Source of the DNA: CAZEDK01 sp964511025
GTDB taxonomy: Bacteria > Patescibacteriota > Gracilibacteria > UBA1369 > GWF2-33-10
Direction of reading: 5' to 3'
Assembly: GCA_964511025.1 (NCBI GenBank)
Contig: CAZEDK010000015.1
Location: 1 to 34,706, forward strand
DNA length: 34,706 bases
Shown here: in pieces, positions 23,758 through 33,352 of the stretch
Layout of the letters: every line of letters begins with the position of its first letter
Position numbering within the stretch: the stretch's first letter is position 1
Position numbers and translations under genes: made by a program
Notes under the pieces: model-generated
Told to the model about the DNA's origin: nothing
What the model saw: the letters and a program-made list of their open reading frames with translations, nothing else
The model's database searches: none

Positions 23758-24693
23758 TTAGTTAAAATGAACTGTTGATTTTTCATCTAACAATTTTTGC
23801 AAATCTGTACTCATTTTCAAAGCTTTTTCTTCTTCTCTTTTCCACATATTTCTACCATAAATAAACCCAAAACATCCACCATCAACACATGCATATGAAT
23901 TATCATCCAGCGCCGCTCCATCAATTAAATCTCCACCACTAAACAATACAGGAATGCCTTGCGCTGCAATCACAACTCTTCTTGCTCTTTCAGTTTTTTG
24001 TTTGGCTTGATCCAAAACCTGAAGTTCTTTTTCCAAATTTCTGTAATATTCAGGTATTTTTTCATTTTCTATGTAATCAACTTTAGCAGCTTTTGGTAAA
24101 TTTGATTTGATTATAGTGGCACCCATTTCCATTGCAAGTCTAGCTGCAGACTCCAACGCATAACTTGAATCTTTACCTCCTTTTGCGTCCATAGCTTCAC
24201 CTCTAGGATAAGCCCAAACAATCAAAGGCATGCCATATTGATCACAAATCTTTCTAACAGTTGCAAGTTGAGGCAAATCTTCATCTTGTCTTGTCGATCC
24301 ATAATACATCGTATATCCAACTGCAACAGCACCGATTCTTACAGCGTCTTCAACATAAGAAGTATAAGTACTAAGAGCTTGTTTGTCAGATGGTATAGAA
24401 CTTTTACCATTAATTTTCAAAATTAAAGGTATTTGACCGTCATATTTTGACCAAAATCTTTTTGCAATACCATAATGAACAGCAATGGCATTATATCCTC
24501 CTTTTAATGCCAAATTTATAATGTAATCAGGATTCCCGGCATCGGATTTTGCTTCCAAATGTCTACAATCATGTTCAATAAACTGATCATACGGCAAGAT
24601 CATGGTTGTTCCGCTTGGTCTCAAAATCTGTCTGATTCTGGATAATTCACCAGAACCGAAACTACAATGTCGAAAAAAACGAAGAGTATCCAT
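23758..24693 (-). CDS. fbaB: Class I fructose-bisphosphate aldolase, DhnA/FbaB type
   Basis: Condenses or cleaves fructose-1,6-bisphosphate through a Schiff base. 311 residues of the archaeal-type class I family. Motifs are LALKGGYNAIAVHYG (61-75), PLILKINGK (89-97), AVGYTMYYGS (124-133), PLIVWAYPRG (156-165), GATIIKSNLPK (191-201) with Lys196 as the probable Schiff-base lysine, and PVLFSGGDLIDGAALDD. It is related to the family that also contains the bifunctional archaeal aldolase/phosphatase only distantly, and a separate FBPase is adjacent. It lies 92 bases downstream of the FtsL-like gene; a small palindrome ccccaatgggg (24710-24720) is in that spacer. Confidence 0.93.
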   Translation of the reverse strand: MDTLRFFRHCSFGSGELSRIRQILRPSGTTMILPYDQFIEHDCRHLEAKSDAGNPDYIINLALKGGYNAIAVHYGIAKRFWSKYDGQIPLILKINGKSSIPSDKQALSTYTSYVEDAVRIGAVAVGYTMYYGSTRQDEDLPQLATVRKICDQYGMPLIVWAYPRGEAMDAKGGKDSSYALESAARLAMEMGATIIKSNLPKAAKVDYIENEKIPEYYRNLEKELQVLDQAKQKTERARRVVIAAQGIPVLFSGGDLIDGAALDDNSYACVDGGCFGFIYGRNMWKREEEKALKMSTDLQKLLDEKSTVHFN

Positions 24694-24785
24694 TATTTGA
24701 AATGTTAAACCCCAATGGGGAGCCTTTGGCTTTATAAATTCTAAAAAGCCCCTTTATAATCTTCAAAGGAATAAAAAAAGTCAAT

Positions 24786-25142
24786 TTATCTTTGAGCTAC
24801 TTCACCATCTGATTCTACATAAGTAAACATATTATTCACAAGCATGCCTTTTTTTAAAGCCGCATTTTCGACATTTATAAGGGCTATTGCTTTGTCAACT
24901 TCCACTGCAAGATGTTCTTGTTCTTCAGTTAGATAAGCTTTTGAAGCTTTTAATTCATTGATTCGATAACCCATCGTTATTTGCTCGTTTGATATAAGTA
25001 AATATGAAAAACTGACACCAATTAACATCAAAATCACAGTAAATGTTATTGTTATTTTACCCAACTTCAAATTTAGCAATAATTCCATCACACCACTGCG
25101 ATTATTATAGCTACGTCCCCTTGTAATTAATAAATGAGCCAT
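24786..25142 (-). CDS. FtsL-like division protein
   Basis: 118 residues with a basic N-terminal cytoplasmic tail, one membrane helix (about 30-50, in ITITFTVILMLIGVSFSYLL) and a short external coiled-coil (about 60-95, KASKAYLTEEQEHLAVEVDK). This bitopic layout and the position 27 bases after rsmH are those of FtsL, the divisome subunit that bridges FtsB/FtsQ to FtsW/FtsI. FtsL sequences are poorly conserved, so the call rests on topology and synteny. The usual next gene, ftsI, is absent; aldolase follows instead. Confidence 0.65.
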   Translation of the reverse strand: MAHLLITRGRSYNNRSGVMELLLNLKLGKITITFTVILMLIGVSFSYLLISNEQITMGYRINELKASKAYLTEEQEHLAVEVDKAIALINVENAALKKGMLVNNMFTYVESDGEVAQR

Positions 25143-25169
25143 TCTATAATTAGGTTTTAAATTTTAAAT

Positions 25170-26099
25170 TCAACATTTTTCATAAACTCTCATTTTTGCA
25201 CTTCTACTCCTTGGATTAGAGGAAACTTCATCTTCAGAAGGAAGAATTGGCTTCTTTGTAACAATTTTTAAAAGTGCTTTCTTTTCAATTTTTGGCAATG
25301 GATCATCTGAATAAATATCCTTAGTCAAATCCCTCATTTTATGTTTCACCATTCTATCTTCAAGCGAGTGGTAACTTATACACACAAAACGACCACCGCT
25401 GAGAAGCAAATCAGGAATTTGATCAAGTATAGTTTCAAGTTCTTCCATTTCTTTATTAACGGCTATACGCATTGCTTGAAAAACTTTTGTAGCAACACTT
25501 TTGCCTTTGATTTTTTCTTTACCATAAATTCTCGATACTGCATCTTTTAAATCAAAAGTGGTCTTAAAAGGTTTAATTACTCTACTTTCTAAAATTTCTC
25601 CCGCAATTCGCCACGCTTTTTCTTCTTCTCCATATTTTCGGAAAATATCAGTTAACTCTTGCTTATCCAATGTATTTAAAAGATCTGCTGCCGTTGTATC
25701 TCCGGTTAAATCAAATCTCATATCGAGCGGCGCATCGAATAGAAAAGAAAAACCTCTCTCACCCTCATCAACATGAGGAGAGGAAAGTCCAAGATCCAAA
25801 AGCAAACCATTGATTTTTTTTATTTTGAGTTTATGTAAAAGAGCTTTGAGCGAAGAAAAATTTGCATGTATTGCTGTAAATCTATGCTTAAAATCTTTTA
25901 ATCTTTCTTTTGCAAAATCTAAATTTGTTTGATCCCAATCTAGACCTATAAGTTTTCCTTTTACGCTAAGTTTTTGGAGAATTATTTCACTATGCCCACC
26001 AAGCCCAAGGGTTCCATCTACATAAACACCTTCCTTAAGAGTAATCAAATAATTTACTGCTTCTTTTTTCAGGACTGAAATATGTTCTTTTTTGTGCAA
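25170..26099 (-). CDS. rsmH: 16S rRNA (cytosine-1402-N4)-methyltransferase
   Basis: SAM-dependent methyltransferase acting on 16S rRNA, long known as MraW. 309 residues, normal length. The SAM-binding motif VDGTLGLGGHS is at 27-37, followed by IGLDWDQTNLDFAKERL. The family segment LLLDLGLSSPHVDEGERGFSF and the late motifs FQAMRIAVNKEMEEL and SYHSLEDRMVKHKM are all present. It heads the minus-strand run rsmH, ftsL-like, fbaB, fbp, sigma, fecR. No mraZ precedes it in the window. Confidence 0.96.
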   Translation of the reverse strand: MHKKEHISVLKKEAVNYLITLKEGVYVDGTLGLGGHSEIILQKLSVKGKLIGLDWDQTNLDFAKERLKDFKHRFTAIHANFSSLKALLHKLKIKKINGLLLDLGLSSPHVDEGERGFSFLFDAPLDMRFDLTGDTTAADLLNTLDKQELTDIFRKYGEEEKAWRIAGEILESRVIKPFKTTFDLKDAVSRIYGKEKIKGKSVATKVFQAMRIAVNKEMEELETILDQIPDLLLSGGRFVCISYHSLEDRMVKHKMRDLTKDIYSDDPLPKIEKKALLKIVTKKPILPSEDEVSSNPRSRSAKMRVYEKC

Positions 26100-26150
26100 A
26101 ACTTGTGTGCAAATTGTGTATAACTTTTTTGATCACGAAAACAATATAAA

Positions 26151-26177
26151 GTTATATTTATCTTTTCATAGAGTCAA
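26151..26177 (-). promoter_or_regulatory. Possible rsmH promoter
   Basis: On the minus strand, TTGACT (26177-26172) and TATAAC (26156-26151) each match the consensus at 5 of 6 positions, but the spacer is only 15 bases. The rest of the 219-base spacer between the SLH gene and rsmH shows no gene. Confidence 0.35.
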
Positions 26178-26318
26178 ATTCTTTTAACTAAAATTTGCAG
26201 TAAAAACGCCACAAGAATACTTTTTATGTTCAAAATTGCATTTATTTAAGCCGTTTCTTCCATAAAACATGCTCCACAAAACCATATTGCATTTTTTAAA
26301 ACTTATTGGGTAATTATT

Positions 26319-29300
26319 TTATTCAGATAAATTTATTAATAAATCCAATAATACAACTACCTTTGCAGTTTCAGCTCTTGTTATATTGTTCTCCGGTTTA
26401 AAATATCTAGCTTCATTTTCTTCATAACCCTGAACTATTCCATCAGTGTATGCTTTCAGTACATATTTTGCATACCATTTACTTATATCTATATCAACAA
26501 AAGGATTTATATATTGACTACCTTCTTCAATATTAACATTTGCAGTGTTTAATATTATTTTCATTGCTTCCGCTCTATTTATATTGTTGTCAGCCTTGAA
26601 AGTTTTATCTTCATATCCTTTTATAATTTTTGCATCATACGCATTAAGAATGTACTTATAAGCCCAATGATTTTCATCAAGATCTATAAATGGATTATTT
26701 AAATCAGATTGTAAATTAACACCATATAAATTCATTACGATCTTAAGCAATTCAGCTCTTGTTATTTCTTTATCCGGACAATAATTAGCTTCATCATCAC
26801 AGCCACTTACTATATTTCTGGCATATAATTCAGTTATATAATCAAACGCCCAATGTTCTGCGTAATCAACATTTTCATCAACTTGATATTCTACTAGCTC
26901 GTCAGATACTATTGCTTTTTCGTTATCATCATCCACTACTAACTCTTTAATATCTGCATCAGAAGAGTTATCACCGATTTGATCATCAAGATAACTATCT
27001 AAATTACCGCTGGCATTGCTTGAACTGCTAGCACTTGAATTATTATTATTATTATTGTTATCACTATCTTCTTCTGCATTATCCTCAGCCTCAGGAATTC
27101 CTAGACCAAATACTGTTAAGTGATCTGATTGAACCTGAAGTGTGATTTTATAATCATTATAATAATCAGCATTATCGCAAATATTTGCTGTCGCGCTGTC
27201 ATAATCTATATCTTCAAAATCTCCACCTGATAATGTTTGTATTTTGATGATTCTTGTTGTTGGCATTGATATCCATGTTTGACTTGAATCGTCCCAATAA
27301 TTAATTGAAAAAGCAGATAAATCTTCACAGGTATTCAAACTACCGTTTTCCAAAAGATCTTCAATTTCAGATTTTTCATATGTAAATGTTAAATCAAGAT
27401 CTGATTGGAATTTGGTTTGAGCTACTCCCTCGCTATCATTTAATAAAATTTCTTTTGATTCAACTATATCAAGTCCATCATTGGCTACTGACGGAATAGC
27501 AATATCACTTACACATAAAGTGCCTGCTTGCGAGTTATTACCGGAAGAATCATTATATGCATTTGCTGGTAATTTAATTGAAGTATTTGTCCCATCGCTA
27601 TCATCAAGAGTCACTGATTGTGATGGAACCGAAGATGTACAAGCTTCATCTGCAAGAGTTGAATTTGATAAAGTATCAAGATTTAATGTTACGCCAGAAT
27701 CGCCACTTGAAATATTTTCTTCCGTACCGCTATATCCATTTTTTGTCATAGCAGAAAGAGTCCAAGTTAAACTACTGTCATCTGAAACATATAATGTAAA
27801 TGTTCCATCTCCTTCAGATTTAGCGCTACTCCATTTTTCACCACTTGCCGCCATAATCCACGCCCCTTCTACAACTGAGCCATCTCTATATGCCGTTCCA
27901 GTAATAGTCGAAGCAGCTGAAGTAACAGTGAAATCATAAGTCCCAGATTCTGTTACTGTCATTTTGTCGGAATTAATATATTTATTTTTTGCGGCAAAAA
28001 TTGTATAACTACCATCCATCGCTACAAGTGAATAATTACCACTACTATCTGTTTTTGTACCGTTTACTTGATTTGTAGAGGCTTCAAACATATTTACACG
28101 AGCATTTGCAACTGGATCTCCATTCTCATCAGTAACTTGACCGCTTAAACTAATAATTGAATCAGTTAAATCTGACAAATCAAAACTAATTGTTAAATCT
28201 TCACCTGACACTGTGAAACTTTGATCATATGGGCTGTCTGGACTAATTTCGCCAAATCCATCTATATATAATTTAGCTTTATATGTTCCGTCCCAAATTT
28301 CCATTGATTCTGTAGCAGCACCATCAGCCAAAGTTATTGTCTCCCATTTGCTTGAATCTATATCAGTATCAGTTTGTTTGAGAGTGAGATAAGCAAGATT
28401 AACATCACTTGTTGCACCGGTAACATTGACCGTTAAAGTTTGCAAAGCTCCCAAATCCCAATCTTGATTAGCTAGATCACCACTTGAAACATCCAAACAT
28501 TCTTTTTCCGGAAGTTCTCCAAAACTACCTGCCCACGCATGAAGATTATAACAAGTTGAATCTGTATTTTTTGTGACTTTGATTGAGAAATTGCCATCAG
28601 AATCTGTACTGGCCCAGCTATTATTATAATTACCTGTATTTAGTCCTGTTTCGCTATTTACTTCTTCAGTCCATACGCTTGACCATTGAATACCTCCATC
28701 ATCTGTGGAGATTTGTCCTGAAATATTTCCGTAAGCGCTTGGATCATATTTGAAATCTTTTCCAGTAATTGTCGAACTTGAACTAACTGCAAAATCTGTA
28801 AGATCAACTCCTGAAGCTGCTGGAAGATTGCCACCATGCTGCCAAGAATAAGCAGCAACAGTACCGCTAACTCCAGTTCCACCAGGAACCCACAAAGTGT
28901 AATCACCATTACTATCAGTTGAACTCCATTGAGATATCCCATCTGAATCCCTATAAGATATTGATGCCCACTGGATTGGTTCATCGCTGTCATCTAAGAC
29001 GCGACCAGAAATAGTTGAATCTGCCTGCCTAAAAGTAAATCTTGCTCCAGTAGATGGACTAAGTGAACCATCTTCATTAACGCTTACTGCTTTTTGAGCG
29101 TTTCCAAATCCCCATTGATACGCATAAGCAGTGTAATCTCCAGCGACAACTTTTAAAGTCGCTTGTCCATTTTTATCTGTTGTCCCCCAGACACTGAATC
29201 CATAACCTTCATCATAACTCCATGCTCCAATTGATACGCCCAGCAGCCCATTTCCATCGTCATCTAATACTGTAAACGGCAAATCAATATCAGCTGTAGT

Positions 29301-32300
29301 TAAATTGAAATTCACGGAAGTCATGTCACCGGTGACATTTACCGTTTGTGAACTTGGAGCTACGAATTTATTTTTATAATATGATTCATAGAGACCAACT
29401 TCCACTTTTCCTTCTGCGGTATAAATGGTAAAGGGTGTAGTTCCATCACTTTGCAATGTCACAGTTGTACTTGACCAATTCCATGTGTCTTTATTGTATT
29501 GCCATACGTTAACATCAGTTCCAGCTAAATCAGCTCCATGCACTATTGTCCCGGAAATTGAATAATCCAAACTTGGCAATGTTGAATTATAAGTACAAGC
29601 TTGCACTGAATCTGAAATTGCACATGAGGAATAAGAAGAATAATTATAAGTATATCTGCTATTTGCTGGCGGATATGCATAGAACCACCAAGTACCATCT
29701 TGAGCTCCAGTTATTTCCCAGTTACCATCACTATCAGTCACAGTAGATTTACTAGCTGGACCATAAGCATAAACAGTTGCGCCCTCTATTCCATCGCCAT
29801 CTTCAGTATTTGCTGTCACTCTACCACTCAAAGTGCCAGTACCAGCTTCAATAATAGAAAACGCATAAGACGCAAGAGGTCCTTCCAAATTCGCTCCAAT
29901 ATCTGTTTTTGTATATACGTTAACTGTATAGCCACCGGTATTGCTATACCAGTCAATTGTACTCGGATCACTTGGATTTACAACATTTGCTAAATCAAAA
30001 TATATGTAATCACTTGCTTTGCTTACAGCATTAGCATCAACAACATCGTCATCATCATAATCCATCCAAAGAGTCAAAGTTGTCTTATTTTGTATTGTAT
30101 CATTAGTTATACAATTTTCATCTGACGGACATGTCACTCCCGCAACTAAATCATACGCCTTAATGACACCTTCGCTATAAAAATCTCCGCCATCTTGATC
30201 ATAGAGTCCATTCCAACTTCCATTTATATCAGCATTATTATAACTACAGCTACTGCTATAAGTTCCTCCGCTACATGGTGTTTTTAAAGTAACATTAGAT
30301 ATATCAAAACCACTTGGCCATTCGATTTCTATCTTATATTCATTGCCCAAAGCTTTGTTAATAGGCATATAGAAAGAATAACTTGTTTGAGCGGCAGCAG
30401 AACTATCGCTTGGATATACAGAAGCTTTATTATAATTATTATAAGTATCATACGTTGAACTTCCAGAAACACTACCACTATTGGTTGTTGCTGATTCAAC
30501 CTCCGAAGTAGATGAAGTATAATTCACATCAATATTTTGATTATTACTACCTCTTACATTGCTTGCTGCTGTAATTACATAATCAGCTCCATCTGAACAA
30601 TACAAGCCACTTATTTTGAGCTCTTTATCGGAATCATCATAAGTAAATGTTGCCCATGTCAAAGTTTGAGTTGAACCGTCACATGTTAAAGTCCAATTAA
30701 TATCATCTTCGACATCACCTTCTTTCATATCCTTATCAAACCCAACATATAAATTATATCCATCAAATGTAGACCAAGTTATTCTAGGTTGAGCTAAATC
30801 AAGTTCTCCGGTTGTAAAATTAATTTCATAATCGGAACTTAAATAATTTCCCTGACTATCTTTTGCTTTTGAACTGTCTATTAGAAAACTATATACTGTA
30901 TTCTCAGCCATATTTTGAGTTCCAAATACATACTTCAAAGCATTAGATGCAATATCATATGTTAAATTAGCATCGATTACTGCCGGCTCTAATGTTGCCC
31001 CATTCTCTTCAATAAGTGACAACGGATTCATTGATTCACTAAAAACAAAATTCAACGAAGAACGTGATGGATCAACATTTATAGATTCATCACTTATACT
31101 TGAACTTGAAACGGTTGGAGCACTTGTATCAGTAGAACTTCCTGTTTGGAAATAGAATCCAGAATAATCACCCACAGACACACCAAGAGCACTTTCCACT
31201 TGGCTTTTTACTCTCAAATAATACCATTTGCTTGATGCAAGAGTATTTTCTGTAGTTATATGAATTGTGTAAGTTTCACTATCATAACTAACCTCACTTA
31301 ACGCAGTTACAGTATCATAAGACCAATTCCCATCACTATCATATTTCAAAATATAATTATCAATATCCTCTACAGTACTTTCATCAAGAGCTTCAGAATA
31401 TTGAATACTAAACGTTTGCCTATTCCTTGGAACAGAAGTCGTATTTGGAGAATACTGCTTAATCCAAGGTGTTGTACCTGTTGTGTAACTCCAAGGCTCT
31501 GAAGTGAATTTCAAAGGTTCGCTTGGTTTGGCAATTGACACATTAGTGACAGTTTCAGTTCCATGACTTACTGTGCTTAAAACACCATAAACAATATATT
31601 TAGTATTTTCCTGAATGTAATTATATTCACCTGCATTGCTCCAATCATTATCATATATAGCTGCAAGATTTGTTCTACTGTCATAATACAAAGAATAATC
31701 AGTCTCTTCTCCTTCAAAAGTACAATTTTCTCCACTACTACATTCTAAATCCGCACTATTGATACGATATAAAGAAGACGCACTAAATCCTATATTTTCT
31801 GGCACCAAATAAAAATCAACGTGATCAATATTATTTGCTATTGGCATTGTATAATCTACAGTCATATCCTGTTTTGAAATATAACTAGCAACAGTGTCTT
31901 GATCTGTAAACGCTAGACTATCAAGAGGTTTAATAGTACTCGCAACAATCGTAACTGGATTTGTATTGCTCAAAGCATTGCCTGCTAAATCCTTGAATTG
32001 AATTGATGGAGTGACTGTTTTAGCAATTAAATCAATCCCTAAATTTTCATTTAATGTAAGAACTAAAGTATTTGGTCCCCAAAAAGTTACATCAGGAGTA
32101 GATCCATAACTTGCGCCTCCTGAAAGAACAACTAAGGCACTTAAAGTACTTGCATTTAAAGGATTTGTTGTCCCATCGTCATCTTCACTCAAAATATCGA
32201 TTGATTCACTAAACTGAAAAGCTATCTGATCACCAATATCATTCGCAGCACCATCGTTTTGGGCATCAGTAATAAGTTCAACTCTATTCAATGTTGGATC

Positions 32301-33242
32301 AACTAAGTCAAAGCTCTTTTGACCGTATGCCCAAGAGTAACTTGAAGATGATGTCGGCAAAGAATAATAAATCGGTCTATTTGTTACTATGGTCGGGCTA
32401 GATCCCAATGTAATAGTAATCGTATCATTATTTGCACCGGTTGTGTTGCTATAAGCGTAACTTGGATTTGTACCAAAACTTAATGAATACCAATTTGAAT
32501 CATATTGATATATATACCAACTTAATCCATAAGTACTAATATATGAAAAATCCATACTTTGATTAAATACCATTCGGATTCTATCTCCTGCAGTCAAAGT
32601 TCCATCTAATAATTCCATTTTTATACATTTCCCGGTGGATGATAAAGTAATATAGGAAGATGTCGTTGTGCTAACACTAGGCTGTGAAGCGCCAGATGTG
32701 ACAATATCAGTCATTGAAACAGTGAAACTTGTATTTGATGGCAAAGCACTATTGTCAGTATAAATTACAACATAGAAAATATCGTCTTCACTAACAGGCT
32801 CATCTACATCAAGATCCATGGTAAACGATCCATTTGATCCATAATTCAAAGTATCCGCATCCAAAATAAGTTGTGTATCGGTATATCTTTCAAAAGTCCC
32901 AGCCGTGCCACTTGATGAATCTTTCCATAATTGCCAGCCACCATTAAAAATTCTATTATCTTCCAAAACGTTAGATGTAATAGCCCCCACATCACTACTT
33001 GCGCTACTATTTAGTACAACATCAATTGACTGTAAAGTTTCATTACTTTCTACACCATTAAATTGAATTTTAAAAACTCCTAAAAGTGTATTTTCACTAA
33101 CTGTTTGAGAACTTGAAACAACTGAAGTTATAGTTAAACTTTCTGTAACAGCAAATATTTTTTCTTTAATTGCAATAAATGCAGTTACAGAAAGAATTAG
33201 TGTTAAACAGCAAAAAATAGTGTATTTTATTTTTGTTTTCAT
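26319..33242 (-). CDS. Giant secreted surface protein with Ig-like, CarboxypepD_reg-like and SLH domains
   Basis: 2307 residues. An N-terminal signal peptide (IFCCLTLILSVTAFIAI) ends near residue 32. Bacterial Ig-like/SbsA-type domains follow (for example YSPNTTSVPRNRQTFSIQYS and SSSSISDESINVDPSRSSLN). A run of at least six carboxypeptidase-regulatory-like beta-sandwich repeats occupies roughly 1150-1850, each with a pattern like GTLSGRVTANTEDGDGIEGA or SLSGQVTDENGDPVANARVN and SSTDSNGDYTLW. An Asn/Ser-rich acidic linker (about 2050-2120) leads to three SLH domains (about 2127-2307; TRAE, NRAE and TRAE signatures) that bind secondary cell-wall polymer. It is a probable S-layer or adhesive cell-surface protein. 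The isolated position with its own promoter suggests a single-gene transcript. Confidence 0.9.
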   Translation of the reverse strand: MKTKIKYTIFCCLTLILSVTAFIAIKEKIFAVTESLTITSVVSSSQTVSENTLLGVFKIQFNGVESNETLQSIDVVLNSSASSDVGAITSNVLEDNRIFNGGWQLWKDSSSGTAGTFERYTDTQLILDADTLNYGSNGSFTMDLDVDEPVSEDDIFYVVIYTDNSALPSNTSFTVSMTDIVTSGASQPSVSTTTSSYITLSSTGKCIKMELLDGTLTAGDRIRMVFNQSMDFSYISTYGLSWYIYQYDSNWYSLSFGTNPSYAYSNTTGANNDTITITLGSSPTIVTNRPIYYSLPTSSSSYSWAYGQKSFDLVDPTLNRVELITDAQNDGAANDIGDQIAFQFSESIDILSEDDDGTTNPLNASTLSALVVLSGGASYGSTPDVTFWGPNTLVLTLNENLGIDLIAKTVTPSIQFKDLAGNALSNTNPVTIVASTIKPLDSLAFTDQDTVASYISKQDMTVDYTMPIANNIDHVDFYLVPENIGFSASSLYRINSADLECSSGENCTFEGEETDYSLYYDSRTNLAAIYDNDWSNAGEYNYIQENTKYIVYGVLSTVSHGTETVTNVSIAKPSEPLKFTSEPWSYTTGTTPWIKQYSPNTTSVPRNRQTFSIQYSEALDESTVEDIDNYILKYDSDGNWSYDTVTALSEVSYDSETYTIHITTENTLASSKWYYLRVKSQVESALGVSVGDYSGFYFQTGSSTDTSAPTVSSSSISDESINVDPSRSSLNFVFSESMNPLSLIEENGATLEPAVIDANLTYDIASNALKYVFGTQNMAENTVYSFLIDSSKAKDSQGNYLSSDYEINFTTGELDLAQPRITWSTFDGYNLYVGFDKDMKEGDVEDDINWTLTCDGSTQTLTWATFTYDDSDKELKISGLYCSDGADYVITAASNVRGSNNQNIDVNYTSSTSEVESATTNSGSVSGSSTYDTYNNYNKASVYPSDSSAAAQTSYSFYMPINKALGNEYKIEIEWPSGFDISNVTLKTPCSGGTYSSSCSYNNADINGSWNGLYDQDGGDFYSEGVIKAYDLVAGVTCPSDENCITNDTIQNKTTLTLWMDYDDDDVVDANAVSKASDYIYFDLANVVNPSDPSTIDWYSNTGGYTVNVYTKTDIGANLEGPLASYAFSIIEAGTGTLSGRVTANTEDGDGIEGATVYAYGPASKSTVTDSDGNWEITGAQDGTWWFYAYPPANSRYTYNYSSYSSCAISDSVQACTYNSTLPSLDYSISGTIVHGADLAGTDVNVWQYNKDTWNWSSTTVTLQSDGTTPFTIYTAEGKVEVGLYESYYKNKFVAPSSQTVNVTGDMTSVNFNLTTADIDLPFTVLDDDGNGLLGVSIGAWSYDEGYGFSVWGTTDKNGQATLKVVAGDYTAYAYQWGFGNAQKAVSVNEDGSLSPSTGARFTFRQADSTISGRVLDDSDEPIQWASISYRDSDGISQWSSTDSNGDYTLWVPGGTGVSGTVAAYSWQHGGNLPAASGVDLTDFAVSSSSTITGKDFKYDPSAYGNISGQISTDDGGIQWSSVWTEEVNSETGLNTGNYNNSWASTDSDGNFSIKVTKNTDSTCYNLHAWAGSFGELPEKECLDVSSGDLANQDWDLGALQTLTVNVTGATSDVNLAYLTLKQTDTDIDSSKWETITLADGAATESMEIWDGTYKAKLYIDGFGEISPDSPYDQSFTVSGEDLTISFDLSDLTDSIISLSGQVTDENGDPVANARVNMFEASTNQVNGTKTDSSGNYSLVAMDGSYTIFAAKNKYINSDKMTVTESGTYDFTVTSAASTITGTAYRDGSVVEGAWIMAASGEKWSSAKSEGDGTFTLYVSDDSSLTWTLSAMTKNGYSGTEENISSGDSGVTLNLDTLSNSTLADEACTSSVPSQSVTLDDSDGTNTSIKLPANAYNDSSGNNSQAGTLCVSDIAIPSVANDGLDIVESKEILLNDSEGVAQTKFQSDLDLTFTYEKSEIEDLLENGSLNTCEDLSAFSINYWDDSSQTWISMPTTRIIKIQTLSGGDFEDIDYDSATANICDNADYYNDYKITLQVQSDHLTVFGLGIPEAEDNAEEDSDNNNNNNNSSASSSSNASGNLDSYLDDQIGDNSSDADIKELVVDDDNEKAIVSDELVEYQVDENVDYAEHWAFDYITELYARNIVSGCDDEANYCPDKEITRAELLKIVMNLYGVNLQSDLNNPFIDLDENHWAYKYILNAYDAKIIKGYEDKTFKADNNINRAEAMKIILNTANVNIEEGSQYINPFVDIDISKWYAKYVLKAYTDGIVQGYEENEARYFKPENNITRAETAKVVVLLDLLINLSE
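27038..27060 (-). repeat. Trinucleotide repeat encoding a poly-Asn linker
   Basis: Read on the coding strand this is one AAC and about six AAT codons, giving seven consecutive Asn just before the Ser-rich linker and the SLH domains. Being a multiple of three, length changes would alter linker length without frameshift. Confidence 0.6.
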
Positions 33243-33271
33243 TTTTGAATATAAATTTTACAAATCTTTAT

Positions 33272-33301
33272 ATTATAACGTAAATTTGCCATTTGTAACA
33301 A
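33272..33301 (-). promoter_or_regulatory. Probable promoter of the SLH protein gene
   Basis: On the minus strand, TTGTTA (33301-33296), an 18-base spacer and a perfect TATAAT (33277-33272). The start would be near 33265, leaving a leader of about 22 bases without a visible Shine-Dalgarno sequence. Confidence 0.5.
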
Positions 33302-33310
33302 TATATGCCA

Positions 33311-33338
33311 TTGTAAAACTTTGATTTTGTTTTATAAT
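33311..33338 (+). promoter_or_regulatory. Possible promoter of the zinc-ribbon gene
   Basis: TTGTAA (33311-33316), a 16-base spacer and TATAAT (33333-33338). A start at about 33345 would fall inside the AGGAG ribosome site (33344-33348) of the gene at 33353, so either the leader is very short or another promoter is used. Confidence 0.35.
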
Positions 33339-33352
33339 TCATCAGGAGCGTT

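Noticed and set aside
27481..27939. 152-codon ORF opposite the SLH gene
   Set aside because: It is a mirror of the low-complexity repeat coding sequence on the minus strand, with no independent motif or ribosome site.
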